The position numbers and the translations under genes were made by a program. Source: Fodinibius sediminis (GTDB taxonomy: Bacteria > Bacteroidota > Rhodothermia > Balneolales > Balneolaceae). Taken from it: 64,000 nt of DNA. Positions 30,999 through 40,093 of the stretch are shown here, piece after piece. Where the stretch lies: NCBI RefSeq assembly GCF_900182555.1, contig NZ_FXTH01000005.1, forward strand, positions 62,001 to 126,000, in the 5' to 3' direction. The notes beneath the pieces are model-generated. The model did not search any database. It was given only the letters and a program-made list of their open reading frames with translations, and was not told the DNA's origin. The first letter of the stretch is position 1. Every line of letters starts with the position of its first letter.

Positions 30999-31129
30999 AT
31001 GCAATTTCCCCTTGTTGATGTTGAAGCAAGTATTTTAAAATCTCTGTCAGAATGATAAATTGCAGTAATCAGTCAAGCAGAGATACGAACAGTATAATAA
31101 AAATCATTACTAATATTGGATAGTATTTT

Positions 31130-32968
31130 ATGTGTGGAATAGTTGGGTATATAGGAAAACAACAGGCCAGTGATATCATCATTGAAGGGCTCAAACGGCT
31201 GGAATACCGCGGTTATGATTCGGCGGGCGTTGCCCTGCTGAACGGAACGCTGGATATCAAGAAGGGAAAGGGAAAGGTGCAGCGGTTAAAAAGCAAGCTT
31301 GCGGCCAGTCCCTGCCGTGGAATGATCGGCATCGGTCATACGCGGTGGGCCACCCACGGCGCACCCAATGACATTAATTCCCACCCGCATGTGAGCCAGT
31401 CCGGGAATATCGCTCTTGTTCACAATGGTATCATTGAGAACTATGGATCGTTGAAAAAAGAGCTGAAAAATAAAGGACGATCTTTCCAGACCGATACGGA
31501 TACTGAGGTGGTAGCGCAGCTGATCGAGGAGATTTACGAAAACGGGGAGAATGTAAGCTTCGAGCAGGCGGTCCGGCTGGCACTCAAGCAGGTGGTCGGA
31601 ACCTATGGACTGGCTATTCTGCATACCGATGAACCCGACCGAATCATCGTGGCACGCAAAGGGTCCCCACTGCTGCTGGGGATCGGCGATGGCGAGATGT
31701 TCATCGCCTCGGATGCATCGCCCATTGTAGGGCATACCAACAAGGTTATTTACCTGGATGACGGGGAGATGGCGATTGTCAGGAAAGACGGTTACGAGGT
31801 GAAAACCATTGAGGATATTCCGCTGACCAAAAAAGTGCATGAGCTGGCCCTGAGCCTCGATGAAATTGAAAAGGGAGGATATCCCCATTTCATGCTGAAG
31901 GAGATTTTTGAGCAGCCGCGGGCGGTGGCCGACTGTTTGAGGGGACGCCTTAACGTGGAGAATCATTCGGTGCAGCTCGGGGGCCTGACAGACGTCATCG
32001 ACCGGCTGGCTGCGGCCGATCGACTTATTATTGCGGGCTGCGGCACCAGCTGGCACGCCGGCCTGGTCGGAGAGTACCTTTTTGAGCATCTGGCCAGGCT
32101 CCCGGTGGAAGTGGAATATGCTTCGGAATTTCGTTACCGCGAGCCGCTTATCAGTGAAGACGATGTGATGCTTGTTATTTCACAAAGCGGCGAAACGGCT
32201 GATACGCTGGCCGCACTTCGGACGGCCAAAGAGCACGGCGCCCTTGCGCTGGGGGTGTGCAATGTCGTGGGGTCGACCATTGCCCGCGATACGGATGCGG
32301 GGGTCTACACCCATGCAGGACCTGAAATTGGGGTGGCCTCGACCAAGGCGTTTACAACCCAGGTTTCGGTACTGGTCATGATGGCTATTCTGCTGGGACA
32401 AAAACGCGGCACTATTGACAAGGAGTACGCCGCCCGGCTCATCCGTGAGCTCAATGATATTCCGGGAAAAATTGAGAAAATCCTGGATCAAAGTGACTCC
32501 GTGAAGCGAATGGCAGAGCTGTTTACCTATGCCCCGAACTTTCTCTACCTGGGCCGCACCTATAATTTTCCTGTTGCACTCGAGGGTGCTTTAAAGCTTA
32601 AGGAGATCTCATATATTCACGCAGAAGGGTATCCTGCGGCGGAAATGAAACATGGCCCCATCGCACTTATTGATGCCATGATGCCGGTCGTTGTGATAGC
32701 GGCCACCGACCATACCAATGACAAGATGATCAGCAATATCGAGGAGGTGAAGGCACGGAAGGGACGCATCATTGCCATCACCGGCGCCGAGAACAAGGAA
32801 GTGATAGACCTGGCCGAGTTCAGCTGTCCTATTCCGGAAACCGAAGATTGCCTGTCTCCTTTGCTGACTTCTATTCCCCTGCAGCTGCTGTCGTACTATA
32901 TTGCGGTTAACCGGGGCTGTGATGTTGACCAGCCCAGAAACCTTGCCAAGAGCGTCACGGTCGAGTAG
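31130..32968 (+). CDS. glmS: Glutamine--fructose-6-phosphate aminotransferase
   Basis: Isomerizing aminotransferase that makes glucosamine 6-phosphate, entry step to amino-sugar and peptidoglycan synthesis. The 612 residues comprise a class II amidotransferase domain with Cys2 as nucleophile (MCGIVGYIG; GHTRWATHG; VHNGIIENY) and two SIS domains (GCGTSWHAG; SQSGETADTL; KEISYIHAEGYPAAEMKHGP). The C terminus LAKSVTVE is canonical. It is divergent from the GlmU-like gene with about 130 bases between; no glmS ribozyme is visible there. Confidence 0.97.
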   Translation: MCGIVGYIGKQQASDIIIEGLKRLEYRGYDSAGVALLNGTLDIKKGKGKVQRLKSKLAASPCRGMIGIGHTRWATHGAPNDINSHPHVSQSGNIALVHNGIIENYGSLKKELKNKGRSFQTDTDTEVVAQLIEEIYENGENVSFEQAVRLALKQVVGTYGLAILHTDEPDRIIVARKGSPLLLGIGDGEMFIASDASPIVGHTNKVIYLDDGEMAIVRKDGYEVKTIEDIPLTKKVHELALSLDEIEKGGYPHFMLKEIFEQPRAVADCLRGRLNVENHSVQLGGLTDVIDRLAAADRLIIAGCGTSWHAGLVGEYLFEHLARLPVEVEYASEFRYREPLISEDDVMLVISQSGETADTLAALRTAKEHGALALGVCNVVGSTIARDTDAGVYTHAGPEIGVASTKAFTTQVSVLVMMAILLGQKRGTIDKEYAARLIRELNDIPGKIEKILDQSDSVKRMAELFTYAPNFLYLGRTYNFPVALEGALKLKEISYIHAEGYPAAEMKHGPIALIDAMMPVVVIAATDHTNDKMISNIEEVKARKGRIIAITGAENKEVIDLAEFSCPIPETEDCLSPLLTSIPLQLLSYYIAVNRGCDVDQPRNLAKSVTVE

Positions 32969-33109
32969 TAATCTCCAGCAGTCATTGAATTGCGAATGCA
33001 TCGTATATGGCAGAAGAGAAGAGCGGGGGGCGACCTTTGGCCTGCAGGGATCATAACTTTTTTGTATGATGCCCGTATACTTGCCTAACCGGGAATAAAA
33101 TGAATACTT

Positions 33110-33427
33110 ATGATTACAAAAATACTTGTCAATAGTCTTGCCGTACTAGCTATCGGTTACCTGCTGAAAGGGATCAGGGTTAAAAACTACTGGACTGCTC
33201 TCGGGGCCGCGATTCTGCTTGCGCTGGTCAATGCGTTTGTAAAACCGATAGTGGTGTTTTTGACACTCCCGATTACCATTATCACCCTGGGCCTGTTTCT
33301 GGTGGTAATCAATGCCCTTATGCTGATGCTGGTTGAAGCCTTGCTGGATGGACTGGAGATTAAGAATTTCTGGTGGGCGGTGGTCTTTGGAATACTGCTT
33401 TCTTTCGTAAATGTAATCTTTCTTTGA
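33110..33427 (+). CDS. Phage-holin-4-superfamily / YvlD-type membrane protein
   Basis: A 105-residue protein made almost entirely of four hydrophobic helices (ILVNSLAVLAIGYLL, AAILLALVNAFVKPIV, IITLGLFLVVINALML and FWWAVVFGILLSFVNVI). The KPIVVFLTLPITIITLGLF core is characteristic of the holin-like family PF04020. Despite the name these are chromosomal membrane proteins of unknown role, not phage remnants. It converges on the methyltransferase gene with no base between the two stops. Confidence 0.88.
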   Translation: MITKILVNSLAVLAIGYLLKGIRVKNYWTALGAAILLALVNAFVKPIVVFLTLPITIITLGLFLVVINALMLMLVEALLDGLEIKNFWWAVVFGILLSFVNVIFL

Positions 33428-34060
33428 TTACGCCACGTGCGTATTTCCCAGGGAGATGCTTCGCTGTTCACCACTGTTGATTTCCAGGGTGTATACTTTG
33501 GCCGGGGGAAGATTACGCAGGACAATTTTCTTATCCTGCCCGTATTTTTTAACAATTTCCTCCTCAAAATCACTTTTGAAGTTTCGAAACTTCACATATT
33601 TGAAGTAGCTGATGCAGGCATCGGAGGAACATAGACTAAGCTTTTTCTTCCAGATTTCCTGGCTGATCTCTTCAGGCATATTTTCGTAGGGAAGACTTGA
33701 GAAAATGAAGTCGTATTTATAGTCAGGCTGGAATTGTAGAATGTCAGCATGATGCACCTGGAGGTTGGGCCGGCGGTACTGGCTCTTGACGATCTGGTAG
33801 AACTTTTTATGGATTTCAACAACATCCAGCTTGTCTTCCGGCCGCAGATACTTGAGGATCTGTTTGGTCAGTGGACCGGTACCGGGTCCGACTTCCAGGA
33901 TTCGCAGGGGAGGGCAGGCTTCTGTACTTACCTCTTTCCTAAGTTGAGCAACCAAGTCTTCCGCAAGGAATTTAGAGCTGGGTGCTATAGCCCCCGTCTG
34001 TTTTAAATCCTTGAAGAAGTAGAGTAAGTGTTTCAGAGGTTTAACAGTAGATTTCGCCAT
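33428..34060 (-). CDS. Class I SAM-dependent methyltransferase (phospholipid N-methyltransferase-like)
   Basis: A 210-residue protein with the SAM loop ILEVGPGTGPLTKQIL and acidic loops DVVEIHKKFY and HADILQF. The N-terminal FFKDLKQTGAIAPSSKFLAEDL is characteristic of the COG3963 group, related to both rRNA dimethyladenosine and phosphatidylethanolamine methyltransferases. A membrane-lipid substrate is therefore likely but not proven. Its gene stands alone on the minus strand. Confidence 0.85.
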   Translation of the reverse strand: MAKSTVKPLKHLLYFFKDLKQTGAIAPSSKFLAEDLVAQLRKEVSTEACPPLRILEVGPGTGPLTKQILKYLRPEDKLDVVEIHKKFYQIVKSQYRRPNLQVHHADILQFQPDYKYDFIFSSLPYENMPEEISQEIWKKKLSLCSSDACISYFKYVKFRNFKSDFEEEIVKKYGQDKKIVLRNLPPAKVYTLEINSGEQRSISLGNTHVA

Positions 34061-34279
34061 AGTGAGTTAAAGGTAATAAAGCTGATACAATTTGACTAAT
34101 TCTTACTCCAGAGCATCACGAACCGCAAAGGGACGGTCTGCCTTTGCCGCCAGATAACATATATTGGCCAACGATTAGAAAAAATACAAATTATATTTTT
34201 TTACATCTATGTTCATTGTTATGCTTGAATCATTCCGTTACAAGCGCAACCTTTGGTAAGCTAAAAACAACCCCAGATA

Positions 34280-36796
34280 ATGCGATACGCTGATATGATT
34301 TTTTCGAATTTGACAGATAATAAAAGAGCGGTTTCAGTGCTGTTGATGGTATTGCTGTTGGCAGGGTGTACGTCCACACGGAAAACCGCCCAGCAGCCGG
34401 CTTCATCCAAGCAGGCCGACAAAAGTGAATACGAGGCCTACGACAAAGTGATAACTGATGAGGCCGAGAGTGATGAAGGCCTCTTCAAGGTCCACAAGGT
34501 TGACGGCAAATATTACTACGAAATACCCGACAGTCTGCTGGGACAGGAGATGCTGCTGGTAAGCCGCATCGCGGGAACGCAGAATGATCTGAGTTTTGGC
34601 GGGGCGGGCATGAAGGCTCGTTCGCAGCAGGTAGTGCGGTGGCAAAGGAAAAATGGCAACATCCTGCTTCGACACGTTTCACACGAAAGCATTGCCGATG
34701 AGGACCATCCCATCTACCGGTCGGTGCAGAATAATAATTTTGAACCAGTGGTTCACAGCTTTGAGATTGAAACGATCGGGAAAGATACGGTTTCCCGGAC
34801 CCGTGTTATCGATGTGACGGATTTCTATACCTCTGATGTACAGCTTATAAGCGGGTTGAGCAAGGCACAGCGCAAGCAGTTCCAGGTACGACGCCTGGAT
34901 GGCAGCCGCAGCTTCATCGACAGCATTCGGTCTTACCCGGAAAATATTGAAACGCGTCATATCCTGACGTATGATTCCAATAACCCCCCGGCTGATGCTG
35001 CAACGGGAACCATATCGCTTGAAATGAACCAGTCGATGATCCTCCTGCCGGACGAAAAAATGGAAAAGCGGACGGTTGATAATCGCGTGGGCTATTTCTC
35101 GATTGACCAGGTGGAATATGGAGGTGAACGGCACAGGGCCGACCAGCAACAGTTTGTTACGCGCTACAAACTGGTACCCAAAGACAGGGAAGCCTATCTG
35201 GACGGCCAGCTGGTGGAACCCGTCGAGCCTATTGTATACTATATTGATCCGGCGACACCCAGAAAATGGCGGCCGTATATCAAACAGGGGGTTGAAGACT
35301 GGCAGAAAGCCTTTGAGGCGGCCGGGTTCAAGAATGCGATTATTGCAAAAGATCCACCTTCTGAAGAAGAAAACCCTGAATTTTCGCCGGAAGACGTACG
35401 CTATTCGGTCATCCGGTACATCGCCAATGATATTCCAAACGCGATGGGACCGCATGTACACGATCCCCGAACGGGGCAGATCCTGGAAAGCGATATTCTC
35501 TGGTACCACAACGTGATGAACCTGCTGCGCAACTGGTACTTTGTTCAGACGGCAGCAGCCAATCCCAAGGCCCGGTCCATACAGTTTGAGGATGAAGTGA
35601 TGGGTGAGCTCGTCCGGTTTGTTTCCTCCCACGAGGTGGGACATACCCTCGGGCTGCCGCATAACTGGGGATCCAGCTATGCCTATCCCGTCGACTCGCT
35701 GCGTTCGCCCTCGTTCACGGCCCGGCACGGGACGGCCCCCTCCATCATGGACTACGCCCGTTTTAACTATATCGCCCAGCCCGGAGACGGGGTGGAAAAT
35801 TTTCACCCCGCCATCGGGGCGTATGACGAATGGTCGATCAAGTGGGGTTATACCTGGTTTCCAGAGACCATGAGCCGTGAAGAGCGGGAGGCCACACTCC
35901 ATGAGTGGACCCGCCAGCGGGCTGATGATCCGGTATACTTTTATGGCCGGCAGACAGGAAGTAAAATTGATCCCCGCTCGCAGAACGAAGATCTCGGGAA
36001 CGATGCCATGGAGGCGAGCAGGCTGGGTTTAGCCAACCTGGAACGAATTACCGACCGGCTGATAGCATGGACCGAGCGTGAAGGGGCTGATTTCGAGGAG
36101 CTGGAAGAACTTTATAACAACATTATCGGGCAATGGAGCCGCTATATGGGACATGTGACCAAGAACGTGGGCGGTGTCTATGAAAATTATAAAACCTATA
36201 GCCAGGAAGGACCCGTCTACGAACCGGTGCCCCGGGAGATCCAGGAGCGAGCGGTTGATTTTCTGTCAGAACGTGCCTTCGTGGTGGCAGACTGGATGCT
36301 GAACAGGGACGTTTTGAGCCGGATCAACCAGTCGACAGTAGTAAATAATATGCGAAATGCCCAGGTGCGGGTGCTCAATGATTTGACGAATCCCCAGCGT
36401 ATTGCCCGCCTCATTGAATTTGAGGCCCGGAGCACAGCCGATACCTATGATGCCCTTGAGATGATGGACGATGTTCGGGAGGGAATCTGGAGCGAGCTCA
36501 GAGATGGTCAGTCCATCGGGGTCTACCGCCGGAACCTGCAGCGCGCCTACATCGAACGTATGGAGTACCTGATGAATGAAGAATTGCCGAACATATCTTC
36601 TCCCATGAAAGAATATTACGGGTGGACGGATGTTGACGTCAGTCAGTCGGATATTCGTCCCATTGTCCGCGACCAGCTTGAGATCCTGCTGGATGATATA
36701 CGCCGGTCGGAGGGGCGTTCGGGCGATCGGGCAACGGAAGTTCACCTGTCGGATGCCCGGGTCCGTATCGATAATATTCTGGATCCCGGGGAGTAA
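34280..36796 (+). CDS. Zinc-dependent metalloprotease with DUF5117/DUF5118-type domains, lipoprotein
   Basis: An 838-residue exported protein with lipobox LLLAGC. An N-terminal region of about 60-320 corresponds to the DUF5118/DUF5117 beta-rich part (QEMLLVSRIAGTQNDLSFGG), and a metzincin-like centre reads SHEVGHTLGLPHNWGSS near residue 450, the HExxHxxGxxH zinc site with Glu as catalytic base. The conserved downstream PSIMDYARFNYIAQPGD supplies the Met-turn. These large proteins are common in Bacteroidota; substrates are unknown. Confidence 0.9.
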   Translation: MRYADMIFSNLTDNKRAVSVLLMVLLLAGCTSTRKTAQQPASSKQADKSEYEAYDKVITDEAESDEGLFKVHKVDGKYYYEIPDSLLGQEMLLVSRIAGTQNDLSFGGAGMKARSQQVVRWQRKNGNILLRHVSHESIADEDHPIYRSVQNNNFEPVVHSFEIETIGKDTVSRTRVIDVTDFYTSDVQLISGLSKAQRKQFQVRRLDGSRSFIDSIRSYPENIETRHILTYDSNNPPADAATGTISLEMNQSMILLPDEKMEKRTVDNRVGYFSIDQVEYGGERHRADQQQFVTRYKLVPKDREAYLDGQLVEPVEPIVYYIDPATPRKWRPYIKQGVEDWQKAFEAAGFKNAIIAKDPPSEEENPEFSPEDVRYSVIRYIANDIPNAMGPHVHDPRTGQILESDILWYHNVMNLLRNWYFVQTAAANPKARSIQFEDEVMGELVRFVSSHEVGHTLGLPHNWGSSYAYPVDSLRSPSFTARHGTAPSIMDYARFNYIAQPGDGVENFHPAIGAYDEWSIKWGYTWFPETMSREEREATLHEWTRQRADDPVYFYGRQTGSKIDPRSQNEDLGNDAMEASRLGLANLERITDRLIAWTEREGADFEELEELYNNIIGQWSRYMGHVTKNVGGVYENYKTYSQEGPVYEPVPREIQERAVDFLSERAFVVADWMLNRDVLSRINQSTVVNNMRNAQVRVLNDLTNPQRIARLIEFEARSTADTYDALEMMDDVREGIWSELRDGQSIGVYRRNLQRAYIERMEYLMNEELPNISSPMKEYYGWTDVDVSQSDIRPIVRDQLEILLDDIRRSEGRSGDRATEVHLSDARVRIDNILDPGE

Positions 36797-36943
36797 TGAC
36801 CCCGTACTTGTGGGACTGGTCTAAGGCCCCGGCTTCTACAGGGCTTTTGGAGTGGCCATACGGCAAAAAGGGGTTGACGGGAACAGGTTGTATGTAAAAG
36901 GTTATATCAATTAAGTTGATGGCAAGTGGACCAGAGGTATATA

Positions 36944-38014
36944 ATGGAAAAAATTATAGCTGTATTACTGGTTGGTGTCTTTATCGGGGCCTGCAGCGAT
37001 GAGCGCAGATCTTCTGCTCCGCCAACGGAGATTGCGGGGACTACCTACAGTGGAATTATTCCCTGTGCTGATTGTGAAGGGATTCTCTATGAGCTTGCTC
37101 TGCATGAAGATCAGCACTATGAATCCAGTTCCATTTATCTAGGCAAAAGCAGCCGGCCGTTTACAGAAACCGGTTCCTATGCGATTCGTGACGACTCGAT
37201 TCTGGTGTTGGAAGAGAGGTCAGGCGGCGAGAGGTATTTTATGATTGATGACAGTACACTGGTGATGCGCGATCGCAACAAGGAAAAGATAACCGGATCG
37301 CTGGCCGCTCGTTATATTCTGAATCGCGGAGACAGGCCGATGGCTGGTGAAACTGGGCAGTGGGATGAACTTCGTGAACAGGGCATCGACTTCCGGGCGG
37401 CCGGAAATGAACCATTTTGGAATCTGGAAATAGATTTTGACAAGCTGATGCGCTTTAAGGCTCTGGATGGTGATGCGGTAGAAACCTCGGCGCCGGAGAT
37501 GAAGAAGGATACCGCCAGCCGGGCTCGGCTGCTGATGGCTGAGACCGGACAAGGCATCTGGAAAGTCGCCCTCTATCCGGTGGGATGTCTCGATAGCATG
37601 TCGGGCAAGTACTTTTCGCACCGCGTAGTTGTAACATCCGGTGCCGATACGTTCCGGGGATGCGGGGAGTTTATCAATGATCGCTATCGCCTGCATGATT
37701 TCTGGATATTGCATTCGTTTGACGGGGAGGAAATTGCACATCAGCAACAGCCGGTCCTCAGTTTCAATCTGGTCGACAGCCGGGTGCAGGGCAACAGCGG
37801 TTGCAATCAGCTGATCGGAGAAATCATCGCAGACGGAGAACAGCTCTCCCTCGGCCGGCTTGTCAGTACTAAGATGGCCTGTTCGGATTCCATGAAATTG
37901 GAAACGGCATTTTTGGATGCGCTGTCCCGGACTGACAGTTACAAGGTCAGCAGGGGAGAACTGTTGCTCTTGCAGGATAACGACACGCTTATGGTACTGC
38001 ACCGGGCTGAGTGA
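36944..38014 (+). CDS. NlpE/META-domain lipoprotein
   Basis: About 356 residues with a lipobox (GVFIGACSDE). Three modules can be seen: an NlpE-like N domain with the CxxC-bearing IPCADCEGI and the GSY strand; a middle domain with GNEPFWNLEI and CGEFIND (COG3650-like); and a C-terminal META/HslJ domain (GNSGCNQLIGEI and KMACSDSMKLE). NlpE in E. coli senses envelope stress and copper; META domains bind ligands in the envelope. The ATG at 36944 is selected because AGAGG lies 7 bases before it; the GTG at 36926 is less likely. Converges on the aminotransferase gene. Confidence 0.85.
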   Translation: MEKIIAVLLVGVFIGACSDERRSSAPPTEIAGTTYSGIIPCADCEGILYELALHEDQHYESSSIYLGKSSRPFTETGSYAIRDDSILVLEERSGGERYFMIDDSTLVMRDRNKEKITGSLAARYILNRGDRPMAGETGQWDELREQGIDFRAAGNEPFWNLEIDFDKLMRFKALDGDAVETSAPEMKKDTASRARLLMAETGQGIWKVALYPVGCLDSMSGKYFSHRVVVTSGADTFRGCGEFINDRYRLHDFWILHSFDGEEIAHQQQPVLSFNLVDSRVQGNSGCNQLIGEIIADGEQLSLGRLVSTKMACSDSMKLETAFLDALSRTDSYKVSRGELLLLQDNDTLMVLHRAE

Positions 38015-38023
38015 AGAAGGCCG

Positions 38024-39172
38024 CTACAGGTCCGTGAGAACGTCCAGCAATGCCTGAAGATCTTCGTGGTCGTTATACACGTTGGGAGATATTCGAAGGG
38101 CCGATCCGCGCAGTGACAGGTGAATGTTTTCCTGGACAAGCCGTTGATTAAGTTCCGCCGGGTCAATATGTGCCGGGAACCGGATGCCAAACAGATGATG
38201 CGCCCGCCATGCCGGTTCCTCAATTTGATAACCGTACGGTCGTAATTCCCGGACGAGTTCCCCGGTCAATTTCTTACAGTAGGCCTGGATATTTGAGATT
38301 CCCCACTGCCTGAGTTGGCGCAATGCTTCAATCATCATGGGAACAAGGATAAAATTACTGCGCTCTCCCACATCAAATCGGATGGCTCCGGGCTGATACC
38401 GGTCGCTGTAGTTTACCAAACCTGAAAAGTCTTCACTGTTTTCACGCTCGATCCATCCTTCTTCAATAGGGATCCCGTTGATGAACTTTTCGCCAAAATA
38501 TCCCAATGCGATGGAGTAGGGCCCCAGCAGCCATTTATAGCCGGAGCAGATAACGGCATCGGGCCTGATGCTTTGCACGTCAAGGGGAAGGGCGCCAACG
38601 GACTGTGTGCCATCGATCACAAAATAAGCATCAGCTTCATGCGCCCGTGCTCCAATCTTTTCCAGATGAAAGAGTGTCCCGTCAGCCCAGTGCACATTTC
38701 CAAGGGCAACCAGCAGGGAACTGGCATCAATGGCATCGAGAATCCGTTCATTCCACTTTTCTCCTCTGCCTTCCGGGGCGGTCGGAGCTTCAATAATGTT
38801 CAGCTGGCAGTCATGGCGGGCACAAAACTGTCGCCATGGATAAACGTTGCTGGGAAACTGTTCGCCAGCGATGACAATAGAAGTTCCTTTACGGTGGTCC
38901 AGATTCCCTGCAACAGTGGATAAACCATAGGAGGTGGAAGGAAGTATGGCAATATTTTCGGCCTTTGGGGTATGGATTAAATGCGCAAAAAGATCTCTGA
39001 GCTGATGGCTCTCCTCAAAAAAATGATCGGGGCTTATTTCCCAGGGGCGGCGCTTCCTTTGAATTCCCGCTATGCCGGCGGTTTCCACCGTTTTCAGGAG
39101 CGGGGCCATATAGGCGCAGTTGACGTAATGGTGATCGTCGGGCAGAGAAAAACGTTGTTTTTGGCACTCCAT
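38024..39172 (-). CDS. Class V aminotransferase (cysteine-desulfurase-like)
   Basis: A 382-residue PLP enzyme of the NifS/CsdA superfamily. The N terminus has HYVNCAYMAPL, the PLP phosphate-binding stretch is NIAILPSTSYGLSTVAGN, the aspartate is in FVIDGTQSVGALPLD and the PLP lysine in ICSGYKWLLGPYSI. No cysteine-desulfurase active-site loop with a catalytic Cys is evident, so a kynureninase- or desulfurase-like role is open. Nearby genes give no pathway clue. Confidence 0.85.
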   Translation of the reverse strand: MECQKQRFSLPDDHHYVNCAYMAPLLKTVETAGIAGIQRKRRPWEISPDHFFEESHQLRDLFAHLIHTPKAENIAILPSTSYGLSTVAGNLDHRKGTSIVIAGEQFPSNVYPWRQFCARHDCQLNIIEAPTAPEGRGEKWNERILDAIDASSLLVALGNVHWADGTLFHLEKIGARAHEADAYFVIDGTQSVGALPLDVQSIRPDAVICSGYKWLLGPYSIALGYFGEKFINGIPIEEGWIERENSEDFSGLVNYSDRYQPGAIRFDVGERSNFILVPMMIEALRQLRQWGISNIQAYCKKLTGELVRELRPYGYQIEEPAWRAHHLFGIRFPAHIDPAELNQRLVQENIHLSLRGSALRISPNVYNDHEDLQALLDVLTDL

Positions 39173-39244
39173 CTGATATCTCGAAAAAGTAAGCCTTACA
39201 TTATCATGCAGGGATTTCTCCTGGTAACATTAAGGGTTCCCCCT

Positions 39245-39916
39245 TTAATCTTCAAGCGTCAACTGGTCGGTTATGCGGAAACTTTCCGGTCCCAGTTGAA
39301 AAAGAACATCAAAGAGGGAGCACCAGGGCTCAAACTGTTCGAAATGCTGGTGATAGCGTGGATGGCAAAAGGTCGGTTCTGCCTTGTTTTCGGCCTGGCG
39401 CAGGTAATGGCGGCTGTCATATTCCTGGTACAGCAGGTCGGCCCCTACACGTTTGGCAAAGCGGTCGGGGTCGGAGGTGTACCCGGGGAGGGTGCTGGCC
39501 ATTTCGTACTGCAGCCTTATATCCATAAAGCGGAGCAGCCTCCGCTGCATGTGCATGACAAAAGGCATCAGGCGGGTATACTGGCGGGCTGATTCCAGGT
39601 CGGCTTTTATTTCAGGTTGATAGAAATCGTAATAAATGCTGTTGCTGTAGTTGTATTTGAGGGTACGCAGCAGCGGTGAAATCCAGTCCGCGGAGTGGTT
39701 GATTCGAACTTCTCGAATGGGTTTTTTCCGGTCTTCCGTCCGAACGGGAATGTTGATCCACTGGGTACCACTGGGCACGCGGATTCGGGCGCGATGCACC
39801 CGGCTTTTGCGCGACCACTGTTCGGTGTCCTGCAGAACGATACGGTCGGCCTGCTGCATGATGGCAAGATCATAGAGGTTGGGCGCCAGCTGTGGTGATA
39901 GAAGTGCCAGTGTCAT
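39245..39916 (-). CDS. WbqC family protein
   Basis: A 223-residue protein matching the WbqC family: LLSPQLAPNLYDLAIMQQAD, VLQDTEQWSRKSRVHRARIR, WINIPV near residue 52 and HSADWISPLLRTLKYNYS. Members occur in O-antigen clusters and are thought to act on sugar nucleotides or as acetyl or formyl transfer enzymes; the chemistry is not settled. It is divergent from gltX. Confidence 0.85.
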   Translation of the reverse strand: MTLALLSPQLAPNLYDLAIMQQADRIVLQDTEQWSRKSRVHRARIRVPSGTQWINIPVRTEDRKKPIREVRINHSADWISPLLRTLKYNYSNSIYYDFYQPEIKADLESARQYTRLMPFVMHMQRRLLRFMDIRLQYEMASTLPGYTSDPDRFAKRVGADLLYQEYDSRHYLRQAENKAEPTFCHPRYHQHFEQFEPWCSLFDVLFQLGPESFRITDQLTLED

Positions 39917-40093
39917 CGGGTTCGTTTATTTGAAAGAAGCTTTCAGGCTCTGCGGTAGACCAATGATAGGTTTTTTAAAGACCCGGAGCAACGGTCGTAA
40001 AATATTAGTGAGACAATCATTAACATTAATGCTGAAGAAGCATTATTTTTAACCACGCCAAAAAGGAATTCAAAAATAATTTATATAGTATAT

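Noticed and set aside
31005-31129. glmS ribozyme in the leader
   Set aside because: The conserved AGCGCCAGAACTGG-type core is absent, and the leader is short and AT-rich.
33110-33427. Holin-like protein as a prophage marker
   Set aside because: The family is chromosomal and no other phage gene is near.
34679-35902. 407-codon frame on the minus strand inside the zinc protease gene
   Set aside because: It is antisense to a clear metalloprotease with intact motifs and has no recognisable protein features or ribosome site.
40028-40052. Short AT-rich hairpin upstream of gltX
   Set aside because: Six-base stem with a seven-base loop; too weak to call a terminator or attenuator.
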